The translations under genes and the position numbers were made by a program. The notes under the pieces were generated by a model. That model did no database searches, was not told the DNA's origin, and saw only the letters and a program-made list of their open reading frames with translations. DNA of 64,000 bases, from assembly GCA_037962975.1 (NCBI GenBank), contig CM075676.1, positions 47,354,001 through 47,418,000 of the forward strand, read 5' to 3'. This DNA comes from Clitoria ternatea. Lineage: Eukaryota > Streptophyta > Magnoliopsida > Fabales > Fabaceae. This document shows positions 24,444 through 35,339 of the stretch, piece by piece; within the stretch, counting starts at the first letter, position 1; every line of letters starts with the position of its first letter.

Positions 24444-24578
24444 TTAACGAAGGTTTAACGGCAGGGATCTAAGTGTCTGACGATCACGAATGTGGAGGAC
24501 TTAAGAGACTAACCTACTAATTGAAGGACCTAAGTGTCTGACTGTGTTGGAGTCAGAGACTAACTAGGGTGTTTTGTC
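24444..24578 (-). repeat. MULE terminal inverted repeat, right
   Basis: Reverse complement of 21933-22068 with a small number of substitutions. Confidence 0.9.
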
Positions 24579-24587
24579 AAAATAATA

Positions 24588-25520
24588 TCTAATATAAAAA
24601 AAAGACAAACTATTGCACTTGGTTTATGTGTTGTTATCTTGACACTAGTTCACTAAACTAACAAGTAGTATAATACACCACATACATAAAAATAAAATCC
24701 AATATAAAAAAAAAGACAAGCTATGGCACTTGGTTTATGTGTTTTACAAAATTTAATTTTGAATTATCTTGACACTAGTTCACTAAATTATCAACCAATA
24801 ACGTACACCACATGCAACAAAATACTACCTCCGGTTCCAAATATAAGCAAATATACCTAACTTCACACATATTAAGAATAGTAGTTGGAGGTAGTTATTT
24901 GTATTAATGTTACCATATACTTGATTTAATTTTCTAAAATACCCTTAGTATCATTTATTACATAAAGAATTAGTGGCCTTGGAAATATATATGATGAGGA
25001 CATATTTGGTAAACAAACATTTAATGACATTGGGAAAGTCTAATTTTGCTTATATTAAGGGACCAAAAAATTCCACTAAAATTTGCTTATATTTGGAATC
25101 GGAGGTAGTAATATTCAATACAAAAAAAGACAAAGTATTGCACTTGATTTATGTTTTTTTTTTATATAAAATTTAACTTTCAGTTATCTTGCCACTAGTT
25201 TATTAAACTATAAACCAATAAAACGCACCACATAAAAAAAAATAATATTCAACATACAAAAGAAAATATAAACTATTGTACTTGGTTTATGTTGTGTATA
25301 AAATGTGAGCTTTTGCATTATCTTGAAGCCAGTTCATTAAACTATCAACCAATAAAATACAGCACATGCAAAAAAGATATTCAGTATAAAAAGACAAGTT
25401 ATTGCACTCGGATTATGTTTATTTTTTATATAAAATGTGAGTTTTTGCATTATCTTAACACTAACAAAAAAACACCATATGCAAACAAATAATATTCAAT
25501 ATAAAGAAATTGACATACTA
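24588..25520. repeat. AT-rich tandem array, right part
   Basis: About five further units of 110-150 bp lie here, each with TTGCACTTGGTTTATG, a TTATCTTGACACTAG segment, and AATACACCACATGCA then AATAATATTCAATATA. They continue the array at 21690-21932, and a MITE is inserted at 24825. No gene is seen. Confidence 0.8.
24825..25108. mobile_element. Stowaway-like MITE, TSD TA
   Basis: The 284-bp element begins CTACCTCCGGTTCC and ends GGAATCGGAGGTAG, with the inverted repeats extending inward through AAATATAAGCAAAT. TA flanks both ends (24823-24824 and 25109-25110). These are Tc1/mariner Stowaway features. It has no coding capacity and sits about 530 bp upstream of the nuclease gene. Confidence 0.8.
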
Positions 25521-25563
25521 TCTCTGTTACTTAAAAATCCAAAATGAGCGGTAAAACGAAAAA

Positions 25564-25571
25564 TTCCCGCC
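25564..25571 (+). promoter_or_regulatory. E2F-like site upstream of the Apollo-type nuclease
   Basis: TTCCCGCC, preceded by A, fits the E2F consensus WTTSSCSS and lies 71 bp before the start codon, in the probable leader or core promoter. E2F sites are common before plant DNA-replication and repair genes, which fits the gene. Function is inferred. Confidence 0.45.
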
Positions 25572-25641
25572 GAAGAAGTGAGCAGGCAGAAGAAAAGGGG
25601 CAAAAGAGAATCACAATTTTCACAACCGCATCAACAGGAAA

Positions 25642-27766
25642 ATGGAGAAGGGGTTAGTCTCAGTAGACCGTTGGGCTGAGGGAAGCCAAGTGTACTTCCT
25701 CACACACCTCCACTCCGACCACACGCAAGGCCTCTCCTCCACCTGGTCCCACGGCCCTCTCTACTGCTCTCCCCTCACCGCCAAACTCCTCCCTTTCAAA
25801 TTCCCTGACTTCAACCTCTCCCTCCTCCGCATCCTCCATGTCCACACTACCTCCATCATCACCCTCCCCTCCACCACCATCCTCGTCACCGCCCTCGACG
25901 CCTGTCACTGCCCAGGTTCCCTTATGTTGCTCTTTCGCGGTGATTTCGGCCCCGTCCTTTATACCGGTGACTTCCGCTGGGAACCTAACTGCCACAAAGC
26001 CACTCTTGCTAGAAACGTCCTCTGTCACGCTCTCCATGATATCGATGGAGTCGATGTTGTTTATCTTGATAACACTTACTCTAACCCTATCTATGATTTT
26101 CCTCCTCGCCACGCTGCCACACAACAGGTAAACCTCTTCCATACTTAATTCGGATACCTTTTCGGCTTCTCTTTTGGCTAATTGACTTGCTTGGTGTTTT
26201 GATTTCAGATTATTGATATCATTGCGTCCCATCCTGACCACGATGTCATCATTTCGTTTAATAATTTGGGGAAGGAAGATTTGTTGGTTGAAATTTCACG
26301 CGTGCTCAAGATCAAGGTCTCTTCGAAACTTTTCTCTTATGAATGTTAACATTCAAACTTATTTTTAGGGGTCATTGTGTTGTTAGTTTGTTACCTAGGA
26401 TATGCGAGGATTTGTCATAGTCAAAATCACTAACTTAATTAGGTGGTCAGAGAAAAACATAGTTAATCAGGTTGGGTTGGTGAGGTGGTTCATTAGCTCG
26501 TTCTTTAAGCAAATGATTTGACTGCTTGGTTAGTATCTTGTGTCTGGTTGCTGACAAGTGACAATTGAGACGAGAGATTAGTTGTAGCTATTGATTATGG
26601 GATGTACTGGGAGAGACTCTTGCACAAAAGAAACGTACAATGTAGTCGTGTGAAACCGAGAAATTTGTAACGTATAATGGTTCTACTCAGCTCCACTCCC
26701 AATAGGTTATATATAAAAAACGGAATCATTGGTTTATTTTGATAGAAAAAAATTTAAATTGTTGAACTCAATTGAGGTTTGAGTCCAAATTTATCTCAGT
26801 TACAATTTTTATTTTGAAATTTGTTATGAGAATTTTTTTTTTTTGTTTGTCAAACAGTTGTACCAATCTTCTTTTAATTAAACTGTTTATCCAAATATAC
26901 CTTATATTGATGTGTTTAATTTTCATTATCCTGTTAGAATTGAAGCATTTGTTCAGAAGGTATGTTTGCTTTCAGTTGTGTAATGTTTTACCTGCATATT
27001 ATTATGTTGATCTCAATGCCATACAAAATTTTTCATTTTATTTTGATTGCTAACCTTTGGAGTTACCATTATAAGTACTAGTTCAATTTTTTCACTGCTT
27101 TGCTTCTTTTTTCAATTGAAGATTTGGGTGTGGCCTGAGCGCTTGCGGACTATGCATCTTCTTGGTTTCCGTGATATTTTTACAAAAGACACTCTTCTTA
27201 CTAGAGTGAGAGCTGTTCCTCAATATAGCTTTAGCATTGAAACCCTAGAGGCACTAAATAGAATTAAATGCCCAACAATAGGAATCATGCCATCAGGTCT
27301 CCCATGGATGAAGAAATCCCTTCGAAAGAGTGAGGCTAAAGTTGATAATCAAGTTGGATGTATAGGATCTCCTGAGAAAATTCACCAGTACATTTATACA
27401 GTTCCCTACTCTGATCACTCCAATTTTGAGGAGATGGAGGATTTTATCAAGCTTGTTCAACCCAACAGGTTGGAGGGCATTGTGTCTTCATCCTCTTGCT
27501 ATATTGAACCAATGTACTATTTTGGTCGACTTTGTCGAGGTAACCCACCAATGCGACAGTTGCATAACAGGCTTAAAAGGAAAGAAAGTGGTACAAGAGT
27601 GGAAGCAGTTAGTGGCAAAGCTTCATTTGGAGGTGTTAATTATGAGTCAGATAGAGGCAAGGGCAAGACTTCAAGGCGCAAGTTTTTTGGTGTTCGTGTG
27701 AGCAGGTTTGGTTTATCGAGGAAAAAGCACCGTGGTGCGAGAATTCAGGTATATGAAAGTCCCTGA
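25642..27766 (+). CDS. Apollo/SNM1-type DNA repair nuclease, metallo-beta-lactamase/beta-CASP (3 exons)
   Basis: Exons are 25642-26127, 26209-26316 and 27122-27766. Introns have GTAAAC..TTTCAG and GTCTCT..TTGAAG edges and all exons stay in frame, giving about 412 aa. The MBL fold shows motif 1 D9, motif 2 THLHSDH (H22, H24, D26, H27), motif 3 H89 (DACHCPGS) and motif 4 D110 (YTGDFRW). The beta-CASP part shows D143 (YLDNTYSNP) and H297 (PYSDHSNFEEM). All metal ligands are intact, so a functional 5' exonuclease for cross-link or telomere repair in the nucleus is expected. The end is less certain: CAG|GTATAT near 27749 could be a donor to a further exon. The family is the short plant Apollo-like form, not the long SNM1. 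Confidence 0.9.
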
Positions 27767-28331
27767 TTATGGATATTTACGCATGAGGTTATGCACTACT
27801 CTTGAAGTCCATGGTGCAAGGTATGATCTATGTTTTCCCCTAAATAGCCCAGGTTTATCTTTAATGTATAAATCTTTGTTCATAGAAATGTTAGATGATA
27901 ATCAACATGGAATTGGATGAGCTTTTCTACTCTTTTTGAAATGCCATTTGTTGTTTGAAACACAAAGTTTGGGTCGTGGCAGAGACATTGTAACTTGAAT
28001 TTGCCATACATGTTTGTTGATGACTGCATATGGTCTGATTTGGACGAGCTTACAGGGCTTTGCAAAGCGAAGTGTGTAAATATGTGTGCTGCATGCTGTT
28101 GATTCTGCGTAATGTCTTCTGAAACTTTCTTGCTAAACCCACCAAATTGTAATTTGAATGGAGCTATATAAAACAGATTAGACAATCTATATTGAGGTCA
28201 ATACACTAATTTATCATGAGATAAGCACTGCACAAGCTTGTTTCCAAAGGTGATACATATGGTTAATATATATATAGGGATGTATTTTATGAGAAATGTT
28301 CTCTTAATTGAGAGTGAGAGGAGCGATACCA
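27767..28331. other. 3' UTR and intergenic region
   Basis: Probably the 3' UTR of the nuclease gene, then AT-rich sequence. No further gene is supported. Confidence 0.4.
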
Positions 28332-28685
28332 TGTTAAAAGTTCCATCCTAAAACCAATTGGCAATGGTTGGAGTGACCTAACAAGTATTTAAACCATATG
28401 AAATATTATGAGGCAGAGGATGTGAGACTTCCAACACATCCTCTTCAACGAAGCTTGTTGGACTAGGCAAAGGGTATCTTTTGACCCTGCTGGACCAGAC
28501 AAAGGGTATCTTTTGACCCATAATGAAATGGTAACTTTTGTCCTATAAGAACTGAAAAGAATGCTTTGGTTTTGATACCATATTACATGTTTCATCCCAA
28601 AATCAATTTTTAATGGTTGGAGTTGCTCAATAGGTATTTAAATCATGCGTAATATGATGAGGTAGACCATGTGAAATTTTCAACA
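28332..28685 (-). mobile_element. TRIM-like miniature LTR retrotransposon
   Basis: Two direct repeats of 105 bp on the minus strand (28581-28685 and 28332-28436) start TGTTGAAAATTTCACATGG and TGTTGGAAGTCTCACATCC and share TTTAAATAC and CACTCCAACCATT-type blocks. TGGTATCA, the initiator-Met tRNA primer site, follows the first. GAAGAGGA, a purine tract, precedes the second. The inside is only about 145 bp and holds a duplicated GGGTCAAAAGATACCCTTT. The two LTRs are quite diverged, so the insertion is old. Confidence 0.7.
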
Positions 28686-28689
28686 ATTG

Positions 28690-29800
28690 ATGTTTGGGTT
28701 TAAAGATCCCATGCATGCTGCGGGTTGCCATGGACTGAGATGGGGCTGGCTTGCTTGGTGCTGTTGTGGGTTAGGTGAGGAGGTTGGCAGTTTGGCTGGT
28801 CTAGGAGGGCTGGGGCTTATAAGCGCTGATTGGGGAGATTGGATGACAATGGGCTCTAGTTCTTGCTGGTGGCCGGTAGTGGGTTCACTTTAAAGATGAT
28901 GGGATAGAAGAGAATGTAGGCCATCATCCAAGAAATCATAGGTGTGTGAGGATGGAGTCTGTAGCTTGGCAAAAGGAAATTGGTATTCATAAAAAATGAC
29001 ATGTGTAGATATAATTATTTTCCGATTTGACAAGTCATAACACTTTTATCCTCGACGATTAGGTGGGTATCCCAAAAACACACATGGAGTGGAACGTGCC
29101 TGTAGCTTATTTATCGTGGTGGAAGTTAAAAGAGGATAACATAAACACCCGAAAACCCGTAAATGTGTATAAGAGGGATCCCGATGGTAAAGAAATTGAG
29201 TTGGGGAGTAATTGGAGAGTATTTTGCTAGGGAGAATGTTTAAGACGTATGTTGCCATTTGAAGGGCATGAGGCCAGAAGGATGGTGGCATGGAGGAGTG
29301 AGCAAGAAGTGTTCGGATTAAGTAATTGATTGCTCGTATTTTACGTTCGGCTTTTCCATTTTGTGGAGAAGTGTGAGGGCAAGAAAAACGACACACCATG
29401 CCATTAGTGGAGCAAAATTGCTTAAATGATTCATCATTAAATTCCCCCAATTATCACATTGAAAACATTTGATATTTGTCTCAAATTGGGTTTGGATGAG
29501 TGCATTAAAAAATAAGAAAACATAATGAACTTGTGATTTTCTGCCAATTGGAAAGGTCCATAAGAAATTAGTGTAATCATCCAAGAGAAGATAATACTTA
29601 TGACCTACCGAACTTAAAATCGGTGATGTCCATAAATCATTATGTATTATATCAAAAGGCTTTATAGTAAAAGAATTTGAAATATAAAAAGGCAATTGAA
29701 CATGTTTCCCAAATGTGCAAGATTGACAAGTAAAAGAATCAAAAGATGGGTTACATTCAATAAGCTTATTTTTCCTAAGGGAATATAAAATAGGTGTTCC
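28690..29800 (-). pseudogene. Copia integrase, broken
   Basis: The zinc part CQSCTFGKH (about 29735) is followed by the core FDIIHNDLWTSP, YYLLLDDYTNFLW and, in a second frame, HTSPQNGKAERKIR and FWPHALQMATYVLNILPS. The frame 29450-29046 stops at a TAA within what is normally RGYKCYD-type sequence; the same frame continues with KCYDLSNRKIIISTHV to about 28876. A final TRS.HGIFKPK-like segment just before 28690 is the usual linker to RT, which is missing. Confidence 0.8.
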
Positions 29801-29808
29801 CGGGTGTC

Positions 29809-30230
29809 CTAAACGATTGTGCCATAAAACAGGGGAGAGAGAGCTGTATAGGTGGATGGAGAGGTGGATTGATGGCTGGTGTTAGGATATAGATCTCTGG
29901 TGCTATCATATCTCATTAGCCGTATCCCCGTCTGAAACTCCTTCACAGAAAAACCAAAAGGATCGAACTCAATAGAAACATTATTGTCAATGGTGAAACG
30001 ACGCATAGATATCAAGTTTTTAATGAGTTTAGGAGCATGTAGGACATTGTTTAAGATTAAAGGTGGGTAAGGTGGGGAAAGGGATGTTTGACCATAACCA
30101 CGAATTGGAATTTCTTGTCCATTGCCAACAATAATATTTTTGTGAGTGCTCGTATTAAAATAAGATGAGAGGGTACCTTGAGATGTAGTCATGTGTGAAG
30201 TGGCATCGGTATCCGTATACCAAGATGAGG
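29809..30230 (-). pseudogene. Copia protease and GAG-pre-integrase part
   Basis: The minus strand reads TDATSHMTTSQGTLSSYF then IVGNGQEIPIRGYGQ, the start of the copia aspartic protease region. The active-site triplet that should read D-T-G reads D-T-D (30205-30213), so the protease would be inactive. The frame ends at 29809. The GAG-pre-integrase motif LWHNRLGHPG resumes in another frame near 29830, showing a frameshift. Confidence 0.75.
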
Positions 30231-30348
30231 TGGGGTAAGGACAAGGTGCAGGAGCAGCCCATGCTTGTTGTCCCCAAGGCCCCCACGGTGGGTATGGTAC
30301 CCAGTGAGACGGTTGCTGCCACGGACGCTGTTGTTGCTGTTGACGCTG

Positions 30349-31231
30349 CTACCGTCCACCGCCATGGTTGTTGTTACCACAGCCTTTTCCTTTAGTGCCA
30401 CCATATTTACCTCGAGTATTATTGCGGTGTTGACCACATTTTGGACCATTATTGTTGCGGTTTGATGTATTACCAGAACCTACAATCCAAGTGCGTCCAT
30501 CGCTAGATGCATCATCGTTGACCGTTGGTGGTGAGGAAGACGATGCTCGCGGCGTTGGCAGTGGCAGTGATCTGTTTAGCCTTGCGGGTTTCTTCAAGGA
30601 TTAACCTTGATCGTGTCTCGTAAAAAGGTGGTAAAGGATTACTCTGTTGAATGAATGTAGCAACACCCTCGTAATTCTCATTTAATCCCGCAATTAACTG
30701 GAGAACTAACCTTTGATTTGAAACCGGTGCACCAACGTTAGAGAGTTGATCGGCAAGCATTTTGAGATCTTGGCAATAGGCCGAGATGTTAGAATAATCA
30801 TCCATATGAACGTGAGTGAATTGATTTTCCAGGTAAACGGCACGGGAATTTTTGTTATCCTGGAAAATGTTTTCTAAACGCTCCCATGCTTGCTGTGCAG
30901 TTGAATCCGGTTCCAAGATGGTGTGCAGAAGATCGGTGGAGATCGTACCATAAATCCATTGAAGGGCAAATGCATCCAAGCGCGACCATAGTGCTGTCTC
31001 AGTCGCGACAGCTTCTGCTGTCTTAGTCGCGACAACCTCTTCTGTTGCCTTTCCAGTTGGCTTCGATTTTGTTGGGAGAATGTGATCAATGACTTGGTAT
31101 GCTCGGCAATGGATCTTAAACAGCTCCGCCCATGAAGAATAGTGTCTTTTTTCCATCTCAAGAGTAATGGAGATGAAGTTCTTCACGTTATTAACGGCCA
31201 GGGCAGGGTGGAATTTGGTTTGGTTGGCCAT
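30349..31231 (-). pseudogene. Copia gag
   Basis: The frame 31231-30512 starts MANQTKFHPALAVNN and contains the UBN2/Retrotran_gag pattern (WSRLDAFALQWIYGTI, TAQQAWERLENIFQDNKNSR, LADQLSNVGAPVSNQRLVLQ, FYETRSRLILEE). It ends after TTNGQR. A second frame (30597-30349) carries an N/G-rich segment with KCGQH and GKGCGNNNHGGG, a probable nucleocapsid, so a frameshift lies near 30512-30597. Confidence 0.8.
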
Positions 31232-31326
31232 TGATTACAAGGACAAGAGAAAAGGTGAGCTGTGACGGAGCTTACGGGGATAGCTAAAGATTTGGCACGG
31301 TTAGGATCGAACCTATACTCGTACCA

Positions 31327-31656
31327 TGTTAGAAATCTTGCTTGACTTTATTATTCTGTTTTTGGTTTTCAGTGGGGGAATGAAAAAATTTAAGGTTGAT
31401 ATTTATCTTTTACGTCGTTTGAAACAGTTAAAATTCTATTTGACCGTAAAATATATTTTTTACGGTTGGTCAAACCTCTGTTTAACTAACCAAGTTTAGA
31501 TCCAAACTAACCCTTATTCATCTAGGAAAAATATATACATGAGTACAAGAGATTATCTAGGCTACAATTAGGTACAATTTAGGCTACAATTACGGTACTG
31601 GATATTTACATTCTAATAATAAAAGATTATACTGATATTCTTTCCATAATCTAACA
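31327..31656 (-). repeat. Copia 5' LTR (330 bp)
   Basis: Read on the minus strand it begins TGTTAGATTATGG and ends TTTCTAACA, so the termini TGTTAG/CTAACA are inverted. It contains GTACTCATGTATATATTTT, a TATA region. TGGTACGAGTATAGG follows directly (31326 downward) as the likely primer site. The partner LTR is missing. Confidence 0.75.
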
Positions 31657-33517
31657 AAATATATATATATATAAATATATATAAATAAAGAGACATGAGA
31701 ATGATATTCCTTGATTTTTATTTGGGAAACTTTTTGGCTTTGTAATGGGGTCGGTATACAGCACGTTTATAAGTAGCAAGTTAAATTAATCTTTTGGTTT
31801 ACTATGTATAAGGTTAATTTTCATTTGGTCGGGTAAGTTTAAATTCTTTTTATTTTAAGCTTGGTATGTTTAAAGAATGTTTACTTGGTATGGCAAGTTT
31901 AAAATTTTAAGTAGCATGTTAAATGAATCTTTTGGTTCACTACGTACAAGGTAAATTTTCATTTGGTCTCGTAAGTTTAAATTTTTCTTACTTTTAAGTT
32001 TGGTATGTTTAAAGAATGTTTACTTGGTATGGCAAGTTTAAATTTTTACTTAATTTTGGTATGTTTTAAAAATGTCTTAATTTAGTCTGGTAAATTTAGG
32101 GTCTTTCATTTAAGTTTGGAAAATTTTAAGCTTATGATACATATATTTTTATCTTTTTTTTAATTAACATTTGTGCATCCACGCAGGTTATCATCATTAG
32201 TTAAATTAACGTTAACTATAAAACTGGGTGAAGGAATATGGATATTTAGACAGTTTTTATTATACCTTAAGTTTTTTGTGATGCATTAATTAAAGCAAAC
32301 AATTGAGTGAACAAAGGGTTAAGGGATGATATTGTTCCTAACTAATAGTATTTCCAACACTAAATCGAAATTAAACAACCCATTAAAAGTCTCTTTCAAC
32401 TAACCATTGAAATCCATGAGGATTGGTAGTTGGGTGCATGTTTTTCACTTGTGTTTTAGGCATACTTTTTAGTGGTTCTAAAATCATTTTTTTTTCTTCC
32501 TCTTTCAACTTAACACGTATGTGTAAGCAGCTTTTATTTATTTATTATTGAACTAGCTTCAAACTTGAACAATTTTTAAATGTATTAGACTTGAGCGAAA
32601 CATTCTAAATTTACCAGACCAAATTATAATATTTTTAAAATGTATCAAATTTACGTGAAAAATTTTAAACTCACCGGATAATTTTTTTTTTAAAATCATG
32701 TTAAATTTAATTTACCTCTCAAATGTGAATCAGGAGAGTTATTTAGTCTAAGTAGCATTTTGAAAATCTAAGTTTCCCCCCCCTAAAAGATCTAAGTTCT
32801 AGAATGGTTACTTGAGAAGAATTTGGGTTTTACACTTATTTCGACTGTTAAAGAAAAAACTCACGTGATATAGGAGGTAAGGGTGTTGACTGACTGAATT
32901 GAATTGATTTTGAAATAAAAAGTCATAGATTCAATTATTAAATTATATTATGATTTGAATTGAATGGGTTGAAATAATTTTTTAAATTTAATCTAAATAG
33001 ATTTAATTAAATGTAGGTTGGATTGGATAATTTGATTTTTATATTTTTATTTGTTATTTAATTAGAAGGTAATAAATGAATTTTATATTATTAGTAAATA
33101 TTTGTGTTAATACAAAATGTAAAATTTAAATTGTAAATAAAGACATGGAACATAAAATTAAGTTTAAATTAGTGTTAAAAATAATAAATTTGTAAATACA
33201 TTAAATTATTAAGACATGTGTCTTGTGAAAAATAATAAAAAAGATAATTTTAAAATAAATATAAAAACAAATGAGTAATACAATCTTATAAATATATATA
33301 ATTACATACATATGATTTTGATAAGTTTATTTTATAAATGAAATTATATATATAAATAAAAATTTAGTTTGAATCGGTTTCAAAGTATAAATCTGAAATT
33401 CAATATGTCTTAATCAAACAGTTTTAGCTTTGTTGTTTTTAATTAGTTTTGTTTTCAGTTTATTTGGATAAGTTTTCTGATTTGCATTGATTGTGTTATT
33501 TTATAAGCACCTTTATA
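31657..33517. other. AT-rich intergenic region with a 138-bp duplication
   Basis: Contains a tandem pair (31773-31910 and 31911-32048) sharing ATCTTTTGGTT, TTTTCATTTGGTC and TTTACTTGGTATGGCAAGTTT, and a TA-rich tract at 31660-31690. No gene is seen. Confidence 0.55.
33375..33517. repeat. Left copy of a duplicated sequence flanking the LINE
   Basis: TTTCAAAGTATA, GTTTTCAGTT, GTTTGGATA-like and GATTTGCATTGATT recur in the same order at 39245-39400, with substitutions and small indels. Confidence 0.55.
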
Positions 33518-33863
33518 TGTTTACTTTTTTTTTGGTGAATTACAATACATAGAAAAAGAAAGGTTTAGAAGCCCAGTAGCCTAGAAACAATACACAAGGT
33601 TGAAATACATGATGAACAATACCAAGGGCCTACTTGTGTTTGCACATGAAGAAGCAAGAGACAAGGCCCAACTCGGATAGAGTACCCAAACCTAAGAAGG
33701 GGAAACCTATGCGAGATGGACCACAAGGGAGAAAGAGAGAAGATGCCTAGAGCCTAGGCCTGAGAAACAGTTATATGACGATCAGGGGGGATGTCCTCTT
33801 ATCTCCCACCAGGACCTTCCGAAGACTCATCGGCGGGGAGCACCACCAGAATCTGCCTAGTGC

Positions 33864-34217
33864 CTAAGTCCGAGCCAGATGAGCAACCATGTGCACCACA
33901 ATATTCGCCTCCCTCTTGGCCCAAGTAAATCCACATGAAGCAAATGAGCTTTTCAGGTTACAGATGTCCCTCACTATGGTTTTGATATCTCCAATTTTTG
34001 AGTCACCCTTTACGGCTTTGATAAGACCAAGGTTGTCTGATTCAAATATTACATTATCCCACTCAAGGTTCCTGGCAAGGACGACAGCCTCCTTTAACAC
34101 CAAGGCTTCTGCATGCAACATATTCGGAGCCCAAAATCCTGAGTCCTGACCAATGATGATATACCTATTGTAGTCCTTAGCTATAAGCCTGAGAAGGCTC
34201 TTTAAGATGGATGGCAC
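33864..34217 (-). pseudogene. LINE RNase H domain (RVT_3)
   Basis: HAEALVLKEAVVLA and VIFESDNLGLI carry the usual catalytic E and D. FTWAKREANIVVHMVAHLA is the C-terminal signature. The preceding part with the first catalytic D was not seen in this frame. Confidence 0.75.
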
Positions 34218-34282
34218 CAGGAAGCGTTAGTGTTAATTTTGATTTTTCCGAGAGGAGGGGGTCTCCAAGAATAATGACAATT

Positions 34283-35338
34283 CTAAGTAGGTACATTATC
34301 ACGATTAGCCTGTTTTTGAAGGTTAACTCTGAGAAAATCATGTAGACCACGATGAATTGTACCAAGAACTTGTTCTGGCTCAAGTGTGTATCGTTGAAAG
34401 ACAAATTTATTTATTTCTTTCCATATTATCCAAAGCGTATACAATAAGGTTGCTGTTAACATATGATAATCCAAATTGTTCCTGGAAAACAGATTAATTT
34501 TGCTGTCTATCCATTGGTTTATGTTTGTAATTTGTTCATCCCTAGGGTGGAACTGAATATTGACCCCAAACCAAATAGGTGCTGTCCAAGGGCATAATAA
34601 AAAAGCATGCTCGATTGTTTCCTCCCTTTTAGAACAAATAGGACACACAGATTCCTTAATGATTTTTCTTCTTTTCAAGTTGTGATTAACTTGGAGGAGG
34701 TTGTTGCATAACTTCTATACAAATACTTGAATTTTTTTAGGCACTATAGACTTCCAAATATTCTTCCAGAAATCGATATTAAGGCTGACCGAAGTGGAAG
34801 GCTTAGAAACTGCCTCCTCTGTCTTTTTCTTGATAGCCCTATAGTCAGATCTAATGGTGTACTCACCATTTAGGGAGTATGGCCATCTTAATGAGTCCTC
34901 TTCCCCATTCAGATTGATAGGAGTTCGAAGAGCTGTAAGCCATAACTTTTTGGGAAGCATCTGCCTAAGTTTTTGGACATCCTAGGAACAAGAAGATTGA
35001 TTAATGACTATTGCCAGTTTACAATCAAGTCCCTGATCAAGACTCTGATTTGGAATGCATCTAGACCCATCCCACAACCACCTGTGATCAAACATAGAAA
35101 TCTGCTGACTATTCCCAATGTTCCATTGTCCTAGTCTCAGAATAATATCTCTCCCCTGAAGCAAGCTATTCCATACCCAAGAACTGTTCCTCCTCCTATT
35201 TTGATTTAAGAAAGACTTATCTGGGAAATATTTCCCTTTGAGGACTTGGACCCAGAGCTCATTTGGATTTTTTAAGACCCGCCAAGCTTGTTTAGCTAAA
35301 TAAGGTAAGTTCAGGCTGAACATCTCCTTAAATCCCAT
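34283..35338 (-). pseudogene. LINE ORF2 C-terminal region with zf-RVT
   Basis: Frames 35338-34982, 34960-34715 and 34678-34283 hold LAKQAWRVLKNPNELWVQVLKGKY, SLNGEYTIRS, KIQVFVW-like and a zf-RVT knuckle CPICSKREETIEHAFLLCPW. Several stops separate them. Confidence 0.8.
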
Positions 35339-35339
35339 G

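Larger units (their letters stand above)
21933..24578 (-). mobile_element. Pack-MULE with ~135-bp TIRs and 9-bp TSD AAAATAATA
   Basis: The ends GACAGAACACCC and GGGTGTTTTGTC belong to inverted repeats of about 135 bp (21933-22068 and 24444-24578) with few mismatches. AAAATAATA occurs at 21924-21932 and 24579-24587. Long TIRs and a 9-bp duplication define a Mutator-like element. There is no transposase. Instead, minus-strand sequence with splice signals includes two exons of an ORANGE-like gene and other captured pieces. The right part (24060-24330, minus) looks like a transcript leader ending in a GAG|GTAAAAG donor, so a chimeric transcript is plausible. Confidence 0.88.
28686..31656 (-). mobile_element. 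Truncated Ty1/copia retrotransposon
   Basis: On the minus strand, in order: a 5' LTR, a primer site, gag, a protease region, GAG-pre-integrase and integrase. Sequence then stops just after integrase, where the TRIM begins. Reverse transcriptase, RNase H and the 3' LTR are absent. The gene order PR-INT before RT identifies copia. Confidence 0.85.

Noticed and set aside
25660..26241. 193-codon minus-strand frame
   Set aside because: Shadow of the nuclease first exon, which has catalytic motifs on the plus strand.
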